Shown here: one piece after another, positions 8,359 through 17,014 of the stretch
Numbering within the stretch: position 1 is the stretch's first letter
Layout: the number at the start of each line of letters is the position of its first letter
Assembly: GCA_020697375.1 (NCBI GenBank)
Contig: JAJFBJ010000021.1
Span: 1-47,801 of the forward strand
Direction: 5' to 3'
DNA: 47,801 bases
DNA from: Nitrospira sp.
GTDB taxonomy: Bacteria > Nitrospirota > Nitrospiria > Nitrospirales > Nitrospiraceae
Notes under the pieces: model-generated
Seen by the model: only the letters and a program-made list of their open reading frames with translations
What the model was told of the DNA's origin: nothing
Database searches by the model: none
Program-made: the position numbers and the translations under genes

Positions 8359-9401
8359 GGAAGGTGTTTCACAATGTGTGGTCCAAGCACATTTGCGACC
8401 ATGAGAGGCAATTTCTGCCATAGGCGAATCGCGAGAGCATATTTCGGATTCTGCGGGTTGAGCTGAGGTACCGGGCGGCCGCCATTCATCCAATAATACC
8501 AATGAAGTTGTTTCGGCTTGGCTCCCCATTGCGCTTTGAAGCGATAGGTTCCGCTGTCTGGAGTGGAACGTCCGAAGTCAAAAACCTGAAAACCCTGCTG
8601 GCAGGCATATTCCAGTACAGTGCCGTAAAGCAGCATATTCGGGGCAAGTTTGTTAAACCGTTTGTCTGAAGCCGCCCACGGAATCTCCAGTGAGGAGCGG
8701 AATCCATAAAGAAAACCGGCGGCAACCGGCGTACCATCGAGAGAGACGACACAGATGCGAGCCTCTTTCGGAAAACTCTCCAGAATCTTGGAGAAGAATC
8801 CTTTCCCATATACCGGCGTTCCCAGGTCCCGCATACAGCGCGAGAATACCCTGTAAAATGGATCGAGAAACTCGCGTCCCCCCACCTTCGCCAGCATGCC
8901 TTCCTTTTGGGCCCGTCGAACCTGACTGCGTAGTTTGGAAGGAAACCCCTTCACAAGCTCATCATACGAGGACGGCAATGGCAAACGCATGGATACTTTT
9001 CGCTCGCTGGAAACCCATGACGTGTTCATCGCCTCTTCGTGCCGAAGCTCGATGTGGTCCGCACTCAGAGCCTTGGCCTGCTCAATTGTAAATGCTTCGA
9101 GCAACGACCGCACTTCCTGCGAATTTGCCAGCAGGCCGCCATAGTTCACGAACGGTAAGGACACCAGAAATCGGCCGAATCCTCGGCTCGCCAGGAGAAC
9201 CAGGGGAACCACACCTTGAACAGTTCCTTCAGGCCCTTTGACGCTAAGGTAGTATGTCTGATGGCCAAATGCTTGCTCAATGATGCGGCGCCAGCCTGCA
9301 AGATGATACCCCGAAGACAAAGGCGTCCCCAGCACATAGGTATCCCATGCCAGGACATCAGCATCTGTTCGGCCCAATATTGAAGGCTGCAAAGCGCTCA
9401 T
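8355..9401 (-). CDS. FemAB-like GNAT-fold protein, XrtA/PEP-CTERM-associated type
   Basis: A protein of about 348 residues resembling the FemAB family found beside XrtA exosortase loci (TIGR03019-like). The N-terminal region contains the typical GWRRIIEQAFGH stretch. A C-terminal acetyltransferase-like half shows SKLRSQVRRAQKEG, GFLYGFRSSLEIPWA and FDFGRSTPDSGTYRFK. FemAB relatives transfer amino acids from aminoacyl-tRNA onto peptidoglycan peptides; for this subfamily the acceptor is unproven. An aminoacyl or acyl decoration of the polysaccharide is an inference. I chose the ATG at 9401, leaving a 10-nt gap to the preceding gene. A GTG at 9425 would overlap that gene by 14 nt. Its end overlaps the aminotransferase start (ATGA). 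Confidence 0.85.
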   Translation of the reverse strand: MSALQPSILGRTDADVLAWDTYVLGTPLSSGYHLAGWRRIIEQAFGHQTYYLSVKGPEGTVQGVVPLVLLASRGFGRFLVSLPFVNYGGLLANSQEVRSLLEAFTIEQAKALSADHIELRHEEAMNTSWVSSERKVSMRLPLPSSYDELVKGFPSKLRSQVRRAQKEGMLAKVGGREFLDPFYRVFSRCMRDLGTPVYGKGFFSKILESFPKEARICVVSLDGTPVAAGFLYGFRSSLEIPWAASDKRFNKLAPNMLLYGTVLEYACQQGFQVFDFGRSTPDSGTYRFKAQWGAKPKQLHWYYWMNGGRPVPQLNPQNPKYALAIRLWQKLPLMVANVLGPHIVKHLP

Positions 9402-9411
9402 GATACCAGCA

Positions 9412-10791
9412 CTAATAGTGTTCACCTCTACCGCTCACAGCATTGAGAATCTTGGCTAACTCTCCTGTGAGCGATCGATACTCAAACCGATTTACGCGTG
9501 TGGCATCGGGAGGAACGAGCTTTTGCTTTCCTGTCGCGAGCTCGCTCAGGAGCCCCTTGATATTTGCTAGTCGGTTCGGACTACTTATACCCAATGCATG
9601 ACGATTGACCAAATTAGCGGTCGCCCCTTCGCCACCAATCAGCAGGAGAGGGCGTCCAGTGGCGACATATTCATACATTTTCCCCGGCACTTGCAGAGGT
9701 GAGTCCGGTTGAAGCACTAACAAGACACTCGATCGTTTCATCTCGCTCAAGCACTGACTGTGCGAAATGGCCGGCTCTCTTCGGAGAAAACCCTGTTGCT
9801 CAAGGTTGACTGCGTATTGTTCACATTCCCGGTCGGTCGTATCCCACCCGCCTACAAAACGTAAGCGGATTGCTTCAGGCTTCAGGTCACCATCTCGAAA
9901 CATTTCCCACATAGCGCGCAACAAAATATGCGGTGTCCGCTTTCCATACACTGTTCCGAAGTGACAAAGCTCATAACCTCCGGAGATCGAGGCAACATCG
10001 GATATACCGGCGATAACTTGGTCAGACGGGAACACATCCCGGTCAAACCCATTGGGGATCCAGCTACAACGATCGCGGAGTTCGGGATACTCCGCAACGA
10101 GTCGATCACGTAGCTCTTCCGTGTTGGCGATGACATGACCGGCAGCCCGGCAGACCTGCGCTTCAATCATGCGTGACTTCTTAGTCAGCCACTGGGTGCT
10201 GAACGAATAATAGGGATTGCAGTTCCATGGATCGCGATAATCCAGCACCAACGGCCGTTGGAGCTGCTTAGCGAGAGAGCAACCCACTACGAAGCTCGTC
10301 CAAGGCCCACCAGTTGCCAATATAACGTCCGGAACATTTTTATCACCACGTTTCAGAATCTGTCGTACGGCGGGCGCATACCATCCACATTGACGGTCGG
10401 GAAATGCGAATGCCCAATCCAGCAAGAAATCTTTCATGCCTCCACCCAGTACTACTGGCGGCACTGCTATGGGAGCTGCGTGGTCCTTCAGTTGCGGTTT
10501 CCGATCCGGACCAACCGTGTTTCTCAATAGGTCTCGAAGCCGCTCGCGACCCTGCAGAATCTGTTGAAGCCGATCCGTATAGGGTACACGCACAACATCG
10601 ACAATGGAGGGCACTCGCTCACCCAGCTTCTCATCAACCTGGTGCGTCGGATAGGCGCATGCCGGCGTTGTGGTCAGCACCTGAGGCTGCCAACCGCACG
10701 CAGGCAAGTTTCGACAGAAGCCCAGCGGCCGCATCGCGCCGCTTGCCGCGACTGGGGGAAAATAGTAGGCCACTATCAATACTCGCTTCAC
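9412..10791 (-). CDS. Family 4 glycosyltransferase
   Basis: A 459-residue GT-B enzyme. The N-terminus RVLIVAYYFPPVAASGAMRP is the usual acceptor-domain start of GT4 transferases with a glycine/serine loop. The C-terminal donor-binding half contains CHFGTVYGKRTPHIL and the GKMYEYVATGRPLLLIGG segment that positions the nucleotide sugar. The classical EX7E pair is modified, as in WbnK/WcaI-like members. It probably adds one sugar to the lipid-linked repeat. The start is GTG with GGTGAG just upstream. It is followed within 10-14 nt by the FemAB-like gene. Confidence 0.86.
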   Translation of the reverse strand: MKRVLIVAYYFPPVAASGAMRPLGFCRNLPACGWQPQVLTTTPACAYPTHQVDEKLGERVPSIVDVVRVPYTDRLQQILQGRERLRDLLRNTVGPDRKPQLKDHAAPIAVPPVVLGGGMKDFLLDWAFAFPDRQCGWYAPAVRQILKRGDKNVPDVILATGGPWTSFVVGCSLAKQLQRPLVLDYRDPWNCNPYYSFSTQWLTKKSRMIEAQVCRAAGHVIANTEELRDRLVAEYPELRDRCSWIPNGFDRDVFPSDQVIAGISDVASISGGYELCHFGTVYGKRTPHILLRAMWEMFRDGDLKPEAIRLRFVGGWDTTDRECEQYAVNLEQQGFLRREPAISHSQCLSEMKRSSVLLVLQPDSPLQVPGKMYEYVATGRPLLLIGGEGATANLVNRHALGISSPNRLANIKGLLSELATGKQKLVPPDATRVNRFEYRSLTGELAKILNAVSGRGEHY

Positions 10792-10837
10792 AGACTCACC
10801 GCCCCCTACTCCAAAGGCTGAGTGCCGTGGCTACTCT

Positions 10838-11968
10838 TTAGGCAACCTGCCTGACATGAAGTTGGTCACGAAGCACCTGGACAATCCGTTCAGAGGCATG
10901 TCCATCCCACAGCGGTGGAGGCGCAAGTGGAGTACGGGGACTGTCCAGCGCTTTTGTGGCCTCAATGAGAATTCGTGCCGGCGCCGCTCCAATCACTCGA
11001 TTCGTTCCATGCGTCACCGTAATCGGGCGCTCCGTATTGTCTCGAAGCGTTAAGCAAGGAACTCCTAGCACGGTCGTTTCCTCCTGAATTCCACCAGAAT
11101 CGGTCAGAACCAACCGGGCACTCGCGATCAGGGACATAAAATCGAGATAGCCGATTGGGTCCATACAGTGGACACCCTGCGACGGAGTCGGCGCAGAGCC
11201 AAAGTACAACCCCGGGCCAAAACCACCGATCCCCTCAAGTGCCTTTTTCGTTCGCGGATGGATGGGGAAAATGACCGGCAGACGTCGGGATATCTCCAGC
11301 AGGGTATCGATCAACCCCTTCAACACCTTGATGTCGTCCACATTCGACGGACGATGGAGTGTCGCCACCGCGTAGGGCGCATTCTTCAGTTGTAGTCGTT
11401 CAAGGATCGTCGAATGAGCCCACATTCGACGGGACGCCTCGAGCGAATCGATCATCACATTCCCGACGAGGAATATTTTCTTCTCCGAGACTCCTTCAGC
11501 GAGAAGATTTCGCTTTCCGCTTTCTTCAGTCACGAAAAGAAAGTCTGACACCGCGTCGGTGACAATCCGATTGATTTCTTCCGGCATAGCTCTGTCTCCA
11601 CTCCGCAGCCCCGCCTCCACATGAGCAACCGGCACATGTAACTTCACGGAGGTCAACGCAGCCGCCATGGTGGAGTTCACATCGCCAACCACCAGCACCA
11701 CATCGGGGCGTTCCTGTTCCACAATTGGTTCCAAACGCCTCATGACCTCGGCAGTCTGGACGGCATGGGTACCGGAGCCCACATCCAGGGAGACATTCGG
11801 CAACGGAATCTGTAAATCTTCGAAGAACTGCCCAGCCATCTTGACATCATAATGTTGGCCTGTATGAACCAGCAGCGGGGTGATGTCTGGATGCTTGCGC
11901 ATTTCTCGCATCAATGGCGCGATTTTCATGAAGTTTGGCCTGGCCCCGACAATATTGAGTACTTTCAT
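10838..11968 (-). CDS. wecB: UDP-N-acetylglucosamine 2-epimerase (non-hydrolysing)
   Basis: A 376-residue enzyme interconverting UDP-GlcNAc and UDP-ManNAc. The N-terminus KVLNIVGARPNFMKIAP, the VEAGLRSGDRAMPEEINR segment and the IHPRTK and LTDSGGIQEE motifs are those of WecB/MnaA. The start is the ATG at 11968, preceded by AAGAGGG at about 9 nt. The open frame extends 31 codons further upstream but that part lacks conservation. No ManNAc dehydrogenase (WecC) was recognised here, although the UDP-glucose dehydrogenase at 32099 belongs to the same superfamily. The product is therefore likely UDP-ManNAc or a further modified derivative. It lies 98 nt after the amidotransferase gene, with nothing evident in between. 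Confidence 0.93.
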   Translation of the reverse strand: MKVLNIVGARPNFMKIAPLMREMRKHPDITPLLVHTGQHYDVKMAGQFFEDLQIPLPNVSLDVGSGTHAVQTAEVMRRLEPIVEQERPDVVLVVGDVNSTMAAALTSVKLHVPVAHVEAGLRSGDRAMPEEINRIVTDAVSDFLFVTEESGKRNLLAEGVSEKKIFLVGNVMIDSLEASRRMWAHSTILERLQLKNAPYAVATLHRPSNVDDIKVLKGLIDTLLEISRRLPVIFPIHPRTKKALEGIGGFGPGLYFGSAPTPSQGVHCMDPIGYLDFMSLIASARLVLTDSGGIQEETTVLGVPCLTLRDNTERPITVTHGTNRVIGAAPARILIEATKALDSPRTPLAPPPLWDGHASERIVQVLRDQLHVRQVA

Positions 11969-12066
11969 TGAACATGCCCTCTTCTCATAAGTATCGCGTC
12001 CCGAATATTCTACAGCGTTGAATTGGCAGCGTGAGGTTCGGCAGGCATACTCGTCAGGCACAAATG

Positions 12067-13962
12067 TTAGGCAGCCGACAGGGGGTCTTGTCGAACCAGA
12101 TCTGAAAGAATTTCAAATTCGGCAACATGAAACAGATTGTTGGCGAGATCAACTTCCCCTCGACGGTGGCGGTCTAAATCCGTGAGCAGAGCCCCCGCAT
12201 TGTATATGCCTCGCTCGCGAACAGCTCGACTGGCTAACATGTCACGAAGCGGCTCATAGAGATCATGTGCGAACCACTTCTTACTCGCGGTGGGAAAACC
12301 CATTTTATCCACGCGGCCGCGAACGGATTCAGGAATCCGACCCCTCATGCCTTCCCGAAGCACATATTTATTCCAGGGCCCTCGTATCTTCCAATCATCG
12401 GAAAGACCGGCGACAAATGACACCAGGCGGTAGTCGAGAAATGGCAGGCGCGCCTCGACTGAATTCCCCATGGAGTTGCGGTCTTCGATCCGGAGATATA
12501 ACGGTAATGGACTCGACACCACTGACTGTTTCAATGAATCCGATAATGTTCCAGAGGTTGGAGGCGTGTTATCGTTGACCAAATACTGCGCTAAATCGTT
12601 TGAAAACCATGGGTTTTTACGAAGACGCGCCTGACGTCTGACCTGTGCCCAACGCCGATATGCGCGAATTCTATACATCTCCCAAGAGAGAGAACGAGTC
12701 ACGACGTCGGTGAACCGCATGCGGGAGTTTCCCCCATGCGCTGCCGTGTAGAGTGATACGGCCTGCCATGCCTCTCTCATTCTTCCCTGCCGAATGAGGG
12801 CAACCCACTGATCTTGGAAATAGCTCGAATACCCACCGATCGTTTCATCCGCTCCTTGGCCGTTCAGCACGACTCGAATTCCTTGCGAAGCAGCCAGACG
12901 CATCAATTGGTATCCGACCACGGCGGTCATGGTATGGACAGGCTCGTCTTGAAACCACAGCACCTTGCGCAAATCGTTCCATAATTCCGCCGGGCTGGTC
13001 TCAAGCTGCCTTAATTGAGCGCCGGTTTGGGTCAACGTGTCAGCAATGTACTTCGACTCATCGAACTCCTTGGCCATATAACAAAAGGCTTGAAGAGATT
13101 CGGTCTGTCTTTCAGCGCCGTTGTCTCGCTGCCGAGCAGCGGCACAAATAATCGCTGTCGAATCCAACCCGCCAGATAAACACACTCCGACTGGCACATC
13201 GCTGCGCATCCTGATCCGGACCGAGTCTTCAAAAAGGTCCGCAAACGTCTCGGCGGGGTTGTTCGACACCACTGGAGATAGGGCATCGAGGGACCAAAAT
13301 GACCATTGATTCCAGGTACCATCAAGGGTCACCTCAAAGCCGCTGCCGGCAGAAATTTGTTGGATGCCCTCATAGAAAGTCTCCACCTGATTATCGAGAC
13401 GTCCCTCAAGCAGAAATTTAGAGGCAGTCCTCCAATCGAGTTGACTCTGGACATATCCTGAAGCTCGTAGTGCCTTGATCTCGGAAGCGAACTGTATGAC
13501 CTCCGTACTGCAGCTGTAATAGAGAGGCTTGACGCCAAAGCGATCGCGCGAGCCGAAAATCCGTCGATGGGGTCGATCATAGATCACAAACGCCCACATC
13601 CCATTGAGCTTGGACAAACACTCACGGCCCCACTGACGATAGGCTGCCAGCAGCACTTCACTGTCCCCGCTGGAGCGGAACTGATATCCCAATTGGCGAA
13701 GTTCTGCACGCAACTCGACGTAGTTGAATATCTCGCCGTTGAACACGAGCACATATTGCCCGTCTTCGCTGACCATCGGCTGATGGCCCGCCTCAGACAG
13801 GTCCAGGATCGAGAGCCGACGGAAGCCCATTCCGACGGAACTATCCATATAGATGCCGCTATCGTCAGGACCTCGATGCAACAAGCTCGTGGCCATTTTT
13901 TCGATCGCCACTCGCTCTATCGGTCTTCCGTTCAACCCTATGGCAACTGCAATCCCACACAT
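12067..13962 (-). CDS. asnB: Asparagine synthase (glutamine-hydrolysing) type amidotransferase
   Basis: A 631-residue two-domain protein. The class II glutaminase domain begins with the catalytic Cys2 (MCGIAVAIG) and carries LLHRGPDDSG, RRLSILDLS and FNGEIFNY. The synthetase domain has the PP-loop CLSGGLDSTA at about 260 and VVLNGQGADETIGGY at about 352. Length is normal for the family. In polysaccharide clusters such enzymes commonly amidate the carboxyl of a uronic acid or amino-uronic acid rather than making free asparagine, and with UDP-GlcA made in this locus that role is plausible. Exosortase-linked amidotransferases are close relatives and I cannot separate the two without a search. 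No clear ribosome-binding site precedes the ATG. Confidence 0.9.
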   Translation of the reverse strand: MCGIAVAIGLNGRPIERVAIEKMATSLLHRGPDDSGIYMDSSVGMGFRRLSILDLSEAGHQPMVSEDGQYVLVFNGEIFNYVELRAELRQLGYQFRSSGDSEVLLAAYRQWGRECLSKLNGMWAFVIYDRPHRRIFGSRDRFGVKPLYYSCSTEVIQFASEIKALRASGYVQSQLDWRTASKFLLEGRLDNQVETFYEGIQQISAGSGFEVTLDGTWNQWSFWSLDALSPVVSNNPAETFADLFEDSVRIRMRSDVPVGVCLSGGLDSTAIICAAARQRDNGAERQTESLQAFCYMAKEFDESKYIADTLTQTGAQLRQLETSPAELWNDLRKVLWFQDEPVHTMTAVVGYQLMRLAASQGIRVVLNGQGADETIGGYSSYFQDQWVALIRQGRMREAWQAVSLYTAAHGGNSRMRFTDVVTRSLSWEMYRIRAYRRWAQVRRQARLRKNPWFSNDLAQYLVNDNTPPTSGTLSDSLKQSVVSSPLPLYLRIEDRNSMGNSVEARLPFLDYRLVSFVAGLSDDWKIRGPWNKYVLREGMRGRIPESVRGRVDKMGFPTASKKWFAHDLYEPLRDMLASRAVRERGIYNAGALLTDLDRHRRGEVDLANNLFHVAEFEILSDLVRQDPLSAA

Positions 13963-14006
13963 AAGAACAATCGGCGCTCCTCGTCACAGCCTTCAGTGAT
14001 TTTGCA

Positions 14007-15017
14007 TTACTTCGGCACAACCTGGCGAAAATATTCGGTAGCTTTCCTGATACCATCCTCCAGTTCCACCTTCGGCTCCCACCCCAGCAAAGCTTTGGCT
14101 CTCGTGATATCAGGCCGTCGCACCTTCGGATCATCGGCAGGAAGGGGACGCTCTTCAATCACGCTCTTCGACCCGGTCAATTTCAGAATGATGTCTGCAA
14201 TCCCCCGAACCGTGAGTTCACGCGGGTTGCCGATATTCACTGGGTCATGAATGCTATCGAGGATGGCATCGGGTTTCTGTGTGAGAAACTTCGTGCGGTC
14301 AGTCCGCTGTGCCACAGACTTATCGGATTTGATCATTAACAATGCCACGATACCACGAACCAAATCATCGACATAGCAAAAGCTGCGGGTCTGAGAGCCG
14401 TCCCCAAACACCGTCAGAGGTTTTCCTTGTAGTGCCTGCACGATAAAATTAGATACAACTCGGCCGTCTTTTGGCCTCATACGGGGGCCATACGTATTAA
14501 ATATCCGTACGATTCGCGTATCGACTCCATGATATCGATGATAGGCCATCGTCATGGCTTCGGCAAATCGCTTTGCCTCATCATACACTCCGCGGGCGCC
14601 GATGGGATTGACGTTACCCCAGTAGGTTTCTGGTTGAGGGTTGAGCAGGGGATCTCCATAGACTTCAGATGTGCTCGCCAACAGAAAGCGGGCGCCTTTG
14701 GCTTTCGCCAGTCCCAGTGCTTTATGTGTTCCAAGCGCGCCCACCTTCAATGTGGCGATGGGCATTTCAAGATAGTCCTGTGGACTGGCCGGCGAGGCAA
14801 AATGCATAACGGCGTCCAACTGACCGTCAACGTGCAGATAGTCACACACGTTATATTTCACAAAGCTGAACTTCGGATTCCCTATTAAGTGAGCGATGTT
14901 TTCCGCGCGTCCGGTGATTAAATTGTCCAACGCGATCACATCATGTCCCTGTCCGGTCAATGAGTCTGACAAGTGACTCCCCAGAAACCCTGCGCCGCCC
15001 GTGATAAGAATCCTCAT
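14007..15017 (-). CDS. UDP-glucuronate decarboxylase (UDP-xylose synthase), SDR family
   Basis: A 336-residue extended SDR. The NAD-binding GGAGFLG is at residues 7-13. The substrate-orienting HFASPASP is at 72-79. The catalytic triad is in STSEVYGD near 116 and Y145-x3-K149, and the family-typical FNTYGPRM and [11 protein letters not shown] stretches follow. This pattern matches UXS enzymes, which oxidise and decarboxylate UDP-GlcA to UDP-xylose. A stretch of about 35 residues around 235-265 (rich in Lys, Asp and Thr) looks like an insertion relative to the usual length. A very strong AAGGAGG site precedes the ATG. UDP-GlcA would come from Ugd at 32099. A second, divergent UXS-like SDR is at 33463-34605. 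Confidence 0.88.
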   Translation of the reverse strand: MRILITGGAGFLGSHLSDSLTGQGHDVIALDNLITGRAENIAHLIGNPKFSFVKYNVCDYLHVDGQLDAVMHFASPASPQDYLEMPIATLKVGALGTHKALGLAKAKGARFLLASTSEVYGDPLLNPQPETYWGNVNPIGARGVYDEAKRFAEAMTMAYHRYHGVDTRIVRIFNTYGPRMRPKDGRVVSNFIVQALQGKPLTVFGDGSQTRSFCYVDDLVRGIVALLMIKSDKSVAQRTDRTKFLTQKPDAILDSIHDPVNIGNPRELTVRGIADIILKLTGSKSVIEERPLPADDPKVRRPDITRAKALLGWEPKVELEDGIRKATEYFRQVVPK

Positions 15018-15051
15018 GAATCTCTTCCTCCTTCGCGTTCAGTGCCTGTCG

Positions 15052-16896
15052 CTAATCGAGTTCAAACTCCTTTTTCCAATCGGAATCCCCTTCAAGCGGC
15101 TTCTGCTCTGTCTTGAGCAAGACGCAATTCTCAAGAACAAGTACGTCCATCTCGGTTCGCATAAAGCACCGATAGGCATCCTCCGGCGTACTGACAATCG
15201 GTTCCCCTCGAACGTTAAAAGAGGTATTCACCAATACCGCGTGACCCGTCTTTGCTTCAAAGGCTTTCAGGAGAGCGTAATACCGCGGGTTGGTCTCTTG
15301 GTGAACCGTTTGAACTCGTGCCGAATAGTCGAGGTGAGTGACGGCGGGAATGTCGGAACGAGGAACATTCAGCAACTCGATGCCCCATAATCCCTCCTGC
15401 ATCCCGCTGACAGGCAGCCGCCGCTTTTCAACAACAGGAGACACCAGCAGCATGTACGGGCTGTCAGCGTCCAGGACAAAATAGTCGGAGGCCCGCTCTC
15501 GCAAAACAGACGGCGCAAATGGGCGAAATGACTCTCGATACTTGATCTTGAGGTTCATCACGGACTGCATATCCCGATTTCTGGCGTCACCCAAAATGCT
15601 TCGACCACCCAACGCACGAGGGCCAAACTCCATACGTCCCTGAAGCCACCCCACAACTTTCCCTGCGGCAAGTTCTTCTGCCACACGGGCATACAATTGG
15701 TCCTCATCGAGCCGCCTATATGGAGCCTCGGCCTTCTGAAGGTATGCTTCAATTTCATCATTTGTGTGAGCCGGGCCCAGATACGAGCCTTTGAGACTAT
15801 CCTTTCCTGGATTCACCTTGCGTGGTTGTTGCTCAAACTGATGCCAGGCGGTCAATGCCGCACCCAACGCGCCTCCCGCATCTCCTGCCGCTGGTTGGAT
15901 CCAGAGTCCCTTGAATGGCCCTTCGCGCAGAATCCGCCCGTTACCGACGCAATTTAGCGCGACACCGCCGGCCATGCAGAGATAGTCGACACCGGTTTCA
16001 CGATGAAGAGTTCTCGACAAACGAAGCATCACTTCCTCGGTCACTTCTTGAACTGAGCGGGCCAGGTCCATTTCGCGCTGCGTTAACTTAGACTCGGCCT
16101 TCCGAGGCGGCCCTCCAAACACTTCGTCAAACTTCCTCCCAGTCATAGTGAGGCCGGTACAATAGTTGAAATAATCCATATTCAAACGGAAGGTCCCGTC
16201 CGGCTTCAGGTCGAGCAGGTGTTCGTAAATCGCCTTCACGTACTTTGGCTCACCGTAGGGAGCAAGACCCATCACCTTATACTCCCCTGAATTCACTTTG
16301 AACCCTGTATAGTACGTAAAGGCAGAATAGAGGAGTCCAATGGAATGAGGAAAGGGGATCTCCCAGAGAGGAGTCAGTGCATTCCCATCACCAAGCCAGG
16401 CCGATGTCGTAGCCCACTCCCCCACCCCATCCATGCAAAGAACTACCGCTTTCTCATAGGGAGAAGGGAAAAATGCCGAAGCTGCGTGCGACTCGTGATG
16501 CTCGGAGAATAAAATTTGCGGGAGTGCAGCAGCCGTCATTTCCGGAGCATGAATCAAGAACTCCTTTTGGAGAAGACTTTTCAGTAAAAGCTTCTCTTTC
16601 AACCACACAGGCATAGCCGCAACGAAGGATTGCACGCCGCGAGGTGCGAAGGCGAGGTAGGTTTCCAGCAAGCGCTCAAATTTGACCAGCGGTTTATCAT
16701 AAAAGACTAGATGCCGCACATCCTTGAGCTCAATTTTTCCTTCGCGAAGACAGTATTCAAGGGCTTTGTGGGGAAAGCCCGGATCATGCTTCTTTCTTGT
16801 AAATCGCTCCTCCTGAGCCGCCGCGATGATTTCACCATCGCGCACTAAACAGGCAGCACTGTCGTGGTAGAAAGCGGAAATACCCAGGATATTCAT
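15052..16896 (-). CDS. Carbamoyltransferase, NodU/CmcH family
   Basis: A 614-residue enzyme that would transfer a carbamoyl group from carbamoyl phosphate via ATP to a sugar hydroxyl. The N-terminal ASKHA-like domain starts NILGISAFYHDSAACL and carries the SEHHESHAASAF metal and substrate motif at about 132. The C-terminal domain has WLQGRMEFGPRALGGRSIL at about 418 and NTSFNVRGEPIV near 570. All hallmark segments are intact and the length is normal. GGAG lies 6 nt before the ATG. Members of this family usually stand next to SxtJ and DUF5989; here those are separated from it by about 9 kb. A 34-nt gap leads to the UDP-glucuronate decarboxylase gene. Confidence 0.93.
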   Translation of the reverse strand: MNILGISAFYHDSAACLVRDGEIIAAAQEERFTRKKHDPGFPHKALEYCLREGKIELKDVRHLVFYDKPLVKFERLLETYLAFAPRGVQSFVAAMPVWLKEKLLLKSLLQKEFLIHAPEMTAAALPQILFSEHHESHAASAFFPSPYEKAVVLCMDGVGEWATTSAWLGDGNALTPLWEIPFPHSIGLLYSAFTYYTGFKVNSGEYKVMGLAPYGEPKYVKAIYEHLLDLKPDGTFRLNMDYFNYCTGLTMTGRKFDEVFGGPPRKAESKLTQREMDLARSVQEVTEEVMLRLSRTLHRETGVDYLCMAGGVALNCVGNGRILREGPFKGLWIQPAAGDAGGALGAALTAWHQFEQQPRKVNPGKDSLKGSYLGPAHTNDEIEAYLQKAEAPYRRLDEDQLYARVAEELAAGKVVGWLQGRMEFGPRALGGRSILGDARNRDMQSVMNLKIKYRESFRPFAPSVLRERASDYFVLDADSPYMLLVSPVVEKRRLPVSGMQEGLWGIELLNVPRSDIPAVTHLDYSARVQTVHQETNPRYYALLKAFEAKTGHAVLVNTSFNVRGEPIVSTPEDAYRCFMRTEMDVLVLENCVLLKTEQKPLEGDSDWKKEFELD

Positions 16897-16970
16897 AGTG
16901 ACTCCAGACGATTAAAGGAATGACCCGTCTCAAACCAATTTGGCACGATTGGAGAAGCTTTGCATTACAC

Positions 16971-16986
16971 GCCCCTTGGAAGGGGC
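16971..16986 (-). other. Hairpin after the GT4 gene, possible RNA-stabilising or attenuating stem
   Basis: GCCCCTTGGAAGGGGC is a near-perfect palindrome that can fold with a 6-bp GC-rich stem and a 4-nt loop. It lies 28 nt beyond the stop of the GT4 gene and about 75 nt before the carbamoyltransferase start. No run of T follows on either strand, so it is not a canonical terminator. The remaining 118-bp gap holds nothing else I can identify. Confidence 0.35.
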
Positions 16987-17014
16987 AACGCACGCCAGCA
17001 AAGCCCTCTTGTGT

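Noticed and set aside
13567..14250. 227-codon plus-strand open frame antisense to the asparagine-synthase-type gene
   Set aside because: It mirrors two well-supported minus-strand genes, spans their junction, and has no recognisable motif. It is a shadow frame.
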